Assembly (NCBI GenBank): GCA_937885345.1
Contig: CAKZZH010000114.1
Coordinates: 1 to 11,872, forward strand
From: an uncultured Lachnospiraceae bacterium
Lineage (GTDB): Bacteria; Bacillota; Clostridia; Lachnospirales; Lachnospiraceae
Length of the DNA: 11,872 nucleotides
Direction: 5' to 3'
Shown here: one piece after another, positions 6,669-11,872 of the stretch
Layout of the letters: every line of letters starts with the position of its first letter
Numbering within the stretch: position 1 is the first letter of the stretch
Notes under the pieces: generated by a model
What the model was told of the DNA's origin: nothing
The model's database searches: none
The model's input: the letters and a program-made list of their open reading frames with translations, nothing else
Translations under genes and position numbers: made by a program

Positions 6669-7976
6669 ATGTATCAGATCAATATGGCGCTTGATATGTT
6701 CGCACTTATAATATGTGCGATCATGATCGTCGGGACGCTATCTGAGTATGCGATTCATCAAAGACTTTCCAAACTCTTTATTTTTGCACTTTTTTGCATG
6801 GCCGTATATTTGATAAGTAATTGGATAATGTATTTTCTGTACGAGTATTTCGGGTTCGAAAGAGCCGGCTGGTACAACTTTCTTCTGGATTTCCTTAATG
6901 CGAATTCGAGTACCGCATATTATGCCCTTCTTATACTTTTTACCTGCTATATAAGGGAGTATCTGTCGTTTCATTTTACAATTCCCAGATATCCGATACC
7001 CATTACGATCATTGTGGGATCCGTATATGCGGTTTTGTGGACGGTTTCCGCTTTTAATGGAATGTTTATCGAAATAACTTCCGAGGGCGTTAAGCATGGT
7101 AAATTATATGTCCTGGGCCAGCTTGGCGGTTATGTTATTCTCATCGTCAATGTGATCATGATCATAAGTGCACGAAAGTATCTGCAAAAGAATCAGGAAA
7201 TCGCGCTTTTTACCTTTGTTTTTTTTCCGGTATTAGGTGTTCTTTTGAGACCGCTTATGCCGGATATAGCACTTATGCCGCTTGCACTGCTGCTTTCTCT
7301 TTTTTCCACTTTCATACACATACATTTAAGTACGGTTCATGAGGTCCAGCGCAAGGAAAATGAGATGACCGAGGCGAGGATGCGGATCTATATGAGCCAG
7401 ATAACTCCGCACTTTCTGTACAATTCGCTCAATTCCATATACTATCTGTGCGAAAAGAATACCAGCGAGGCTCAGCAGGCAATCGAGGATTTTTCCGAAT
7501 ATCTGAGGATAAATATCGATAGTATGACGGAAGATAAACTTGTAAATATCGGCAGGGAAATCGAGCATGTAAGGCATTATCTGAGCCTTGAAAAGATAAG
7601 ATTTCAGGATGAACTGAATGTTGAATATGAGATAGAAAATAAGGATTTTATGATACCTCCGTTTACTCTCGAGCCGATAGTGGAGAATGCCGTAAGGCAC
7701 GGAATCAGCAAAAAAGAGGGAGGCGGGACCGTTAAGATATATATAGGCGAGAGCATAAACAATTATATCATAAGGATTGAAGACGACGGAGTCGGCTTTA
7801 ACAGCAGCGAGGAGATAACCCTGAAGGGAGAAAACGGAAGAGGACATATCGGTATTCAGAATGTGCGCGACAGACTCTGGTATGCCTGCGAAGGCACGAT
7901 GAAAATCACTTCCCAACCGGGCGTCGGGACCAAGGTGGAGATCCATCTTCCGAAAACGAGAAATCATATAAAATAG
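6669..7976 (+). CDS. LytS/YesM-type membrane sensor histidine kinase (orphan)
   Basis: The 435-residue protein has an N-terminal membrane domain of about six or seven hydrophobic helices (residues ~6-218, including ~6-23, 36-56, 82-98, 107-128 and 150-170). A charged linker, HEVQRKENEMTEARM, follows and may be coiled coil. The kinase core is of the His_kinase (LytS/YesM) class: QITPHFLYNSLNSI with phospho-acceptor His248, the N box EPIVENAVRHG with Asn340, DDGVGF (from 372) and GRGHIGIQNV before the C-terminus. No periplasmic sensor domain is obvious, so signal may be sensed in the membrane. GGAGGG (6657-6662) sits 6 bases before ATG 6669. It starts 42 bases after galT with no visible terminator and probably shares that transcript. 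No response regulator is present in the window, which is unusual for this class. The signal is unknown. Confidence 0.92.
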   Translation: MYQINMALDMFALIICAIMIVGTLSEYAIHQRLSKLFIFALFCMAVYLISNWIMYFLYEYFGFERAGWYNFLLDFLNANSSTAYYALLILFTCYIREYLSFHFTIPRYPIPITIIVGSVYAVLWTVSAFNGMFIEITSEGVKHGKLYVLGQLGGYVILIVNVIMIISARKYLQKNQEIALFTFVFFPVLGVLLRPLMPDIALMPLALLLSLFSTFIHIHLSTVHEVQRKENEMTEARMRIYMSQITPHFLYNSLNSIYYLCEKNTSEAQQAIEDFSEYLRINIDSMTEDKLVNIGREIEHVRHYLSLEKIRFQDELNVEYEIENKDFMIPPFTLEPIVENAVRHGISKKEGGGTVKIYIGESINNYIIRIEDDGVGFNSSEEITLKGENGRGHIGIQNVRDRLWYACEGTMKITSQPGVGTKVEIHLPKTRNHIK

Positions 7977-8025
7977 ATCGATATACCGTGAGGTACTTTT
8001 GCACTTATTTATAAGGATTTCCTTC

Positions 8026-8054
8026 TTGACAGGTGTTCACATATGATGTAAATT
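8026..8054 (+). promoter_or_regulatory. Promoter of the Fur-family/znuCB operon
   Basis: A perfect -35 box TTGACA lies at 8026-8031. With a 17-base spacer the -10 would be TAAATT (8049-8054), four of six to consensus. TATGAT at 8042-8047 is a better -10 sequence but is only 10 bases from that -35 box. Transcription would start about 8054-8061. The downstream end of the promoter is buried in the palindrome at 8051-8079, the expected position for a repressor site. Confidence 0.55.
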
Positions 8055-8090
8055 TGAAAACGGATACCGTTTTCAAATTGTAAAAACGGT
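8051..8090. promoter_or_regulatory. Perfect 13-bp-arm palindrome plus a third half-site, probable operator (Zur box candidate)
   Basis: AATTTGAAAACGG (8051-8063) and CCGTTTTCAAATT (8067-8079) are perfect inverted arms around ATA. A third copy of the half-site, AAAACGGT (8083-8090), is an exact inverted match to ACCGTTTT (8066-8073). The array is thus three AAAACGG elements in +, -, + order, overlapping the -10/start region of the operon promoter. Fur-family repressors commonly bind such palindromes at their own and their transporter's promoter, so zinc-dependent autoregulation by the gene at 8165 is the simplest reading. The sequence is not the Bacillus subtilis Zur box. A transcribed alternative-hairpin role is possible but less likely. 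Confidence 0.65.
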
Positions 8091-8112
8091 AGGCAGTGCC
8101 TTGGCACTGTCT
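8091..8112. repeat. Second palindrome in the leader of the Fur-family gene
   Basis: CAGTGCC (8094-8100) and GGCACTG (8103-8109) are perfect arms around TT. With one G-T pair the pairing extends to 8091-8112, a 10-bp stem. It directly abuts the operator array and lies 52 bases before the start codon, so it would be in the 5' untranslated RNA. No T run follows, so it is not an ordinary intrinsic terminator. It might stabilise or regulate the mRNA, or be a second DNA-binding site. Confidence 0.5.
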
Positions 8113-8164
8113 ATGTTTAGTTATTGCGGCGAACGACTCGCACAAACAGAACGGAGTATTGCAA

Positions 8165-8593
8165 ATGGCTGATGGTAAAGTACATTATAAAACCAAACAT
8201 AAAGAGGAACTCGAGGAGTATCTGAGCACGATCCCCGGTGAGCATTTTACTGCAAGTGACGTGTGCGATCATTTTAAGAAGATCGGACGTCCGATGGGTA
8301 CAACTACCGTATACAGGCAGCTTGAGAGACTTGTAGGTGACGGAAGAGTCAACAAATACATTATTGATGAGAACAGCTCGGCATGCTTTGAATATATCGG
8401 AGCGGAGCGCGACTGCTATGCGAGGGGCTGCTTTCATTGCAAATGCGAGAAATGTGGGATGCTTATTCATATGGAATGCCACGAATTGTCGCTGATAAAG
8501 GATCATCTGATGGAGGAGCACGGATTTGTGCTTGACCCCTTAAGGACCGTATTTTACGGGATTTGTGAGAAATGCAAATCCAAGGAAGATTAG
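8165..8593 (+). CDS. zur: Fur-family metalloregulator, probable zinc uptake regulator Zur
   Basis: The 142-residue product has the Fur layout. An N-terminal winged helix carries the recognition helix MGTTTVYRQLERLV (44-57), and a C-terminal dimerisation and metal domain follows. Metal ligand candidates are abundant: HCKCEKC (91-97), HMECHE (102-107), His114, His119 and CEKC (134-137). Cys94/Cys97 and Cys134/Cys137 fit the two structural-zinc CxxC pairs of the family. The usual His-rich segment before the first CxxC is replaced by ARGCFHCKC. Zur is assigned because znuC and znuB follow directly (22-base gap); Fur or PerR cannot be excluded from sequence alone. The start is ATG 8165 with CGGAG at 8152-8156, 8 bases upstream. 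The frame is open from a GTG at 8096, but those 23 residues are not Fur-like and would cover the leader palindrome. Confidence 0.88.
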   Translation: MADGKVHYKTKHKEELEEYLSTIPGEHFTASDVCDHFKKIGRPMGTTTVYRQLERLVGDGRVNKYIIDENSSACFEYIGAERDCYARGCFHCKCEKCGMLIHMECHELSLIKDHLMEEHGFVLDPLRTVFYGICEKCKSKED

Positions 8594-8615
8594 AATGATC
8601 GGAGGATAGCCACAA

Positions 8616-9290
8616 ATGGCGCAACTTAAATGTATAGATCTTGCGGTCGGATATGAGAAAATGCCGGTTGCAAGCGGGATCAATATGGAAGTAAACAAGG
8701 GCGATTATCTGTGTATAGTCGGCGAGAACGGTTCGGGTAAGAGTACCCTTATGAAGACCATTCTCGGTCTTACTTCGCCCATAAGCGGTAAGATTGAGTA
8801 CGGAGACGGCCTTACCAAGAATAAAATAGGCTACCTTCCGCAACAGACTCTGGTACAGAGGGATTTTCCCGCATCGGTTAAAGAGATCGTTCTCTCGGGC
8901 TGTCAGGCAAGGAGCAGGAGGCTGTTTTATTCGGCGAAGGATAAAGAGCTTGCCGCAGCCAATATCGCTAAAATGGGTATCAAGGAGCTTGAAAACCGTT
9001 GCTATCGTGAACTTTCGGGAGGGCAGCAGCAGAGAGTTCTGCTTGCGAGAGCACTGTGCGCAACGCAGAATGCACTTCTTCTTGATGAGCCCGTGAGCGG
9101 CCTCGATCCCAAGGTTACCGCGGAAATGTACGCTCTTATCGAGAGACTCAACAAGGAGGACGGTATTACGATAATCATGATTTCGCATGATGTGAATGCG
9201 GCGCTTCAATATGCGACGCATGTGCTTCACATAGAGGATAAAATATTTTTCGGTACGAGAGAGGAGTATAAGAATAATGGGAATATTTGA
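8616..9290 (+). CDS. znuC: Zinc/manganese-type ABC transporter ATP-binding protein
   Basis: This 224-residue ATPase drives metal uptake through the ZnuB-type permease. All ABC motifs are intact: Walker A GENGSGKST (36-44), Q-loop Gln76, signature LSGGQQQRV (133-141), Walker B LLLDEP (154-159), D-loop SGLD (161-164) and H-loop His191. The sequence style (YLPQQ, DFPASVKEIVLSG, SHDVNAALQYATHVLHI) is that of the ZnuC/MntB/AdcC family, compact and without a C-terminal extension. GGAGG at 8601-8605 lies 10 bases before ATG 8616. The gene is 22 bases after the Fur-family gene and overlaps znuB by 14 bases, so all three are one operon. Zinc rather than manganese is inferred from the linked Zur-like regulator, not from ATPase residues. 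Confidence 0.92.
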   Translation: MAQLKCIDLAVGYEKMPVASGINMEVNKGDYLCIVGENGSGKSTLMKTILGLTSPISGKIEYGDGLTKNKIGYLPQQTLVQRDFPASVKEIVLSGCQARSRRLFYSAKDKELAAANIAKMGIKELENRCYRELSGGQQQRVLLARALCATQNALLLDEPVSGLDPKVTAEMYALIERLNKEDGITIIMISHDVNAALQYATHVLHIEDKIFFGTREEYKNNGNI

Positions 9291-10122
9291 TAAGCTTGCA
9301 TTATACTTCAGTTATCCCTTCGTAAGATATGCGCTTATAGTCGGCGTGCTCGTGGCGCTTTGTTCGTCCCTTCTCGGTGTAACGCTTGTACTTAAGAGAT
9401 TTTCGTATATCGGAGACGGCCTCAGTCACGTTGCTTTTGGGGCTATGGCGATCGCGGCGGTGCTTAATTTTACCAACGATATGCTGCTTGTGCTTCCGAT
9501 AACCGTTGTAGCTGCGGTGCTTCTTCTCAGAACCGGTCAGAATACCAAGATAAAAGGTGATGCCGCGATTGCGATGATTTCGGTTGCTTCGCTTGCCGCC
9601 GGTTATCTGCTGATGAATATTTTTCCGACAAAATCATCGAATATCTCGGGAGATGTGTGTACTACGCTGTTTGGCTCAACCTCGATCCTGACACTTAAAT
9701 CCAATCAGGTGTGGCTCAGTATGGGGCTTTCCGTAGTGGTTGTTGTGTTCTTCGTGTTATTTTATAATAAAATATTCGCAGTCACCTTTGACGAGAATTT
9801 TGCCAAGGCTGTCGGAATGAGAGCAAATATCTATAACCTTCTGATTGCCGTAATAATAGCGGTTATCATAGTGCTTGCGATGAACCTCGTCGGTTCGCTC
9901 CTTATCTCGGCTCTCGTTATTTTCCCCGCACTTTCGGCGATGAGAGTGTTTAAGAGTTTCAAGTCGGTTACGATCTGCTCGGTCATTGTCTCGATAGTCT
10001 GCACATCCGCCGGACTTCTTATCTCGATCCTTGCCGGCACACCCGTCGGCTCGACCATTGTCGCCGCGGATGTCGTGGCATTCGGCGTATTTGCGCTTGT
10101 CGGTAAGATCGCGCACAGATAA
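9277..10122 (+). CDS. znuB: Zinc/manganese-type ABC transporter permease
   Basis: This 281-residue, strongly hydrophobic protein belongs to the ABC-3 permease family, with about eight or nine membrane helices. The family segment SYIGDGLSHVAFGAMAIAAVL (a GDxLSH motif) is near residues 44-64. A typical ending follows: AMNLVGSLLISALVIFPA, then GTPVGSTIVAADVVAFG. It forms the membrane channel for metal delivered by a ZnuA-type binding protein. AGGAG at 9262-9266 lies about 10 bases before ATG 9277, and its start lies inside znuC with a 14-base overlap, indicating coupled translation. No znuA is downstream, because a convergent gene begins 11 bases after the stop. The substrate-binding lipoprotein must be elsewhere or shared with another system. 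Confidence 0.92.
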   Translation: MGIFDKLALYFSYPFVRYALIVGVLVALCSSLLGVTLVLKRFSYIGDGLSHVAFGAMAIAAVLNFTNDMLLVLPITVVAAVLLLRTGQNTKIKGDAAIAMISVASLAAGYLLMNIFPTKSSNISGDVCTTLFGSTSILTLKSNQVWLSMGLSVVVVVFFVLFYNKIFAVTFDENFAKAVGMRANIYNLLIAVIIAVIIVLAMNLVGSLLISALVIFPALSAMRVFKSFKSVTICSVIVSIVCTSAGLLISILAGTPVGSTIVAADVVAFGVFALVGKIAHR

Positions 10123-10140
10123 TGTATCGAAATTACATTA
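10120..10140. terminator. Small AT-rich hairpin spanning the two convergent stop codons, possible weak bidirectional terminator
   Basis: TAATGTA (10120-10126) pairs with TACATTA (10134-10140) around a 7-base loop. The znuB stop (10120-10122) and the stop of the opposing flippase gene (10133-10135) both lie inside it. The stem is AT-rich and no long T run follows on either strand, so any termination would be inefficient. Confidence 0.3.
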
Positions 10141-11764
10141 AGTGTAAGCGACGGGCGAGTCTTGCAATCCTCATGCCCATCGGGAAATCGGGCATGTCGC
10201 CCATTGTGAGTGCCTTGGTCTTAAATAGCAGGGCAAAATAGACGGCAACGGAAAGGATCACGCATACCACTACCGATAAGAGATTTACGATATACGAAGA
10301 ACCCATTAGCGCTGTGATCCCCATATTTATGAAATACGACATTCCACCGATCACGATCGAGCAAAGGAGTGGGATAATGAATGAATCTATCCATTCCTGC
10401 TTAAAGCCCGAGTATTTGCTGACCGATATGTGATTGAGCACGCAAACAACGAGAGGATATGTCATATTGCCGATAACGAGCGCATATCCGCCCAGAGTGG
10501 TGAATCTAAGAAGCAGGATCACAAGCACTATGTGTATACCGAGCGAGATGGCGCTGTTGATGACGGGGACACGCATTTTATTCATTCCCTGAAGTGCGGC
10601 ATTGGTAACTGTTGAAAGCGCATAAAATACAACTGCTATTCCGCCTATCATAAGCATATGTCCCGAAACCAGATAGTCGGTTGTCGGGAAGAGCAGCCTC
10701 ATGATCGGCCTTCCGAGTGCGATAAAACCAAGCGCACAGGGGAAAGCAATGATCATATTGAATTTTATCGAGGTTGCAAGCTTGCTTCTGAAATCGTCCA
10801 TATTGCCGACCGAATGAAGCGACACGAGTGTCGGGATCATTGATGAAGCGAGCGACGAAGATATCGCCGCCGGCACGTTTATAAGCGTTCTGTATTTGGA
10901 ATAATAGCTGATGACAAGCGTACTTGAGGCTTTTCCGGAGTAGAGCGCACCGAATATAAAAGTATCTATAAGACCGACGGACTGGTATACCACCTGGCTT
11001 AAGATGACCGGAAGTATCGTGCCGAGAAGGTCTTTCATTATAACATTTCCGCTTTCGGTAATGCCTGTGGTGTCTTTTCTGTAATTCTTTACAAACACTC
11101 TTTTATAAAATGTGAATAGGAATGCAAGAAGTGCGAGGCTTATCAGCGCACCGCTTAAAGTTCCGAGCGTACTGCCGGCTGCGCCCCATTTGGCTTTGGA
11201 GAGAGCCTCTGTATTAACTGCCACAAATGAGTACGCGGCTACAATGCTTACGATCGCATTGACCACCTGCTCAACAAGCTGGGAAATGGCGGTTGGAAGC
11301 ATATTCTTACGACTTTGAAAAAAACCTCTTAAAGTACCTGCGATCGCGACAACAAATATGGTCGGTGAGAGCACGCGAAGAGGTACTGCAAGGCCCTCAT
11401 AACCGGAGACTTTCTCGATAAATCCGGCGAACGCGAGGATAAGCACGGTCATAATAAGTCCGGAGAGGGCGCCGAACATCATTGCATAACGAAAAACACG
11501 GTACCCGTTTCGATACTGTTTTTTCGCGAATCTATAGGACAATAATTTGGACACAGCAAGTGGCATACTATAAGATGATAAAATAAGTGCTACCGAATAC
11601 ACTTCGAAAGCGATGCTGTACAGACCGTTGCCGTTATCACCGATGATCGCGGCAACCGGGCTTCGATAGAGCAGTCCGATTATCCTCGATATTATCGAAG
11701 CGACCGCAAGTATTGAGCCCTGTTTTATAAAATTATCCGTGTTGCGTCTTTTGGTATTTTCCAT
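10133..11764 (-). CDS. MOP-superfamily lipid/polysaccharide flippase, SpoVB/YtgP type
   Basis: The 543-residue product is a polytopic membrane protein with about 14 predicted hydrophobic helices, the layout of MOP-superfamily flippases. The N-terminal segment QGSILAVASIISRIIGLLYR and the following IGDNGNGLYSIAFEVYS are typical of the SpoVB/YtgP group, along with SMPLAVSKLLS and GTLRGFFQSRKNMLPTAISQ. Members move lipid-linked peptidoglycan or polysaccharide precursors, and YtgP (MurJ) of Bacillus subtilis is a lipid II flippase. Whether this copy is the SpoVB-like or MurJ-like form cannot be decided here. Family alignment favours ATG at 11764 (MENTKRRNTDNF). The frame is open to an ATG at 11806, which would add 14 non-family residues. 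Neither start has a well-placed ribosome binding site. The gene faces znuB convergently and is a separate unit. Confidence 0.9.
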   Translation of the reverse strand: MENTKRRNTDNFIKQGSILAVASIISRIIGLLYRSPVAAIIGDNGNGLYSIAFEVYSVALILSSYSMPLAVSKLLSYRFAKKQYRNGYRVFRYAMMFGALSGLIMTVLILAFAGFIEKVSGYEGLAVPLRVLSPTIFVVAIAGTLRGFFQSRKNMLPTAISQLVEQVVNAIVSIVAAYSFVAVNTEALSKAKWGAAGSTLGTLSGALISLALLAFLFTFYKRVFVKNYRKDTTGITESGNVIMKDLLGTILPVILSQVVYQSVGLIDTFIFGALYSGKASSTLVISYYSKYRTLINVPAAISSSLASSMIPTLVSLHSVGNMDDFRSKLATSIKFNMIIAFPCALGFIALGRPIMRLLFPTTDYLVSGHMLMIGGIAVVFYALSTVTNAALQGMNKMRVPVINSAISLGIHIVLVILLLRFTTLGGYALVIGNMTYPLVVCVLNHISVSKYSGFKQEWIDSFIIPLLCSIVIGGMSYFINMGITALMGSSYIVNLLSVVVCVILSVAVYFALLFKTKALTMGDMPDFPMGMRIARLARRLHLM

Positions 11765-11773
11765 AGCATCATA

Positions 11774-11802
11774 ATAATACGCTAATACGGGGCATTTTTC
11801 AA
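11774..11802 (-). promoter_or_regulatory. Near-consensus promoter for the flippase gene, implying an almost leaderless mRNA
   Basis: On the minus strand TTGAAA (plus 11797-11802) and TATTAT (plus 11774-11779) are separated by exactly 17 bases; each matches consensus at five of six positions. Transcription would start near plus 11766-11768, only about 2-4 bases before ATG 11764. The region further upstream (11807-11872) holds no gene. It has a 10-base palindrome GTAAATTTAC at 11825-11834 but no equally good promoter. Confidence 0.5.
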
Positions 11803-11872
11803 GCATCCTTTAGGGAGGGGTCGGGTAAATTTACTGTAGGAATTAACAGAATATAAGACATCCATGAATCTC

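Noticed and set aside
7326..7967. Minus-strand open frame opposite the histidine kinase
   Set aside because: The plus strand holds intact kinase motifs throughout; the antisense product resembles nothing known.
8013..8024. AAGGA-TT-TCCTT hairpin as terminator of the kinase gene
   Set aside because: The 5-bp stem with a 2-base loop is too weak and is followed by a promoter -35 box, not a T run.
8051..8079. CcpA cre-like or LacI-family operator (TGAAAACG half)
   Set aside because: A cre site is about 14 bp with the halves joined at a central CG; here the halves are separated by a GATAC centre, and the neighbouring gene is a Fur-family protein.
8463..9230. Long minus-strand open frame opposite the Fur-family gene and znuC
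   Set aside because: It is antisense to intact, motif-rich coding sequence, resembles no family, and has no supporting context; it reflects codon bias of the real genes.

Overview
The window looks like a chromosomal segment of a low-to-moderate GC Gram-positive Clostridia, most likely a Lachnospiraceae (gut or rumen Butyrivibrio/Roseburia-like). This is inferred from the paired glgC-glgD genes, spoVG, a Firmicutes-type (type 2) galT, a SpoVB/YtgP-type flippase, and strong AGGAG-type ribosome binding sites. No phylogenetic marker or rRNA is present, so the family-level call is an inference. The first ~800 bases look different: an AT-rich, repeat-bearing stretch and a truncated Gfo/Idh/MocA-type oxidoreductase on the minus strand, ending abruptly just before the glgC promoter. 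That is either a gene remnant at a recombination junction or a chimeric contig end.

Layout: (1) 1-192, AT-rich repeats and palindromes. (2) 177-~800 (-), 3' part of a Gfo/Idh/MocA oxidoreductase gene. (3) 832-3704 (+), promoter, glgC (GTG start), glgD (4-base overlap), spoVG, then a strong intrinsic terminator: a glycogen precursor (ADP-glucose) operon carrying a developmental RNA-binding regulator as its last gene. (4) 3724-7976 (+), possible operator and promoter, galK, galT, and a closely spaced LytS/YesM-type membrane histidine kinase with no response regulator nearby: the galactose-to-glucose-1-phosphate part of the Leloir pathway. (5) 8026-10122 (+), a promoter overlapped by a perfect 13-bp-arm palindrome, a second palindrome, then a Fur-family regulator (probable Zur), znuC and znuB: a zinc uptake operon without a substrate-binding protein gene in the window. 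(6) 10133-11764 (-), a convergent MOP-superfamily flippase of the SpoVB/YtgP type, with a near-consensus promoter so close to its ATG that the mRNA would be almost leaderless.

Together, galK and galT can feed glucose-1-phosphate to GlgC(/GlgD), which makes ADP-glucose for glycogen, so the two metabolic operons are adjacent steps of one carbon route. galE, pgm, glgA, glgB and znuA are not in the window. The most noteworthy signals are the dense palindrome cluster ahead of the Fur-family gene (three copies of one half-site plus an independent hairpin), the likely leaderless flippase transcript, the orphan kinase attached to galKT, spoVG attached to glgCD, and the abrupt junction near 800. No CRISPR array, transposase, phage gene, tRNA or rRNA is visible, and no clearly novel multi-gene system was found.
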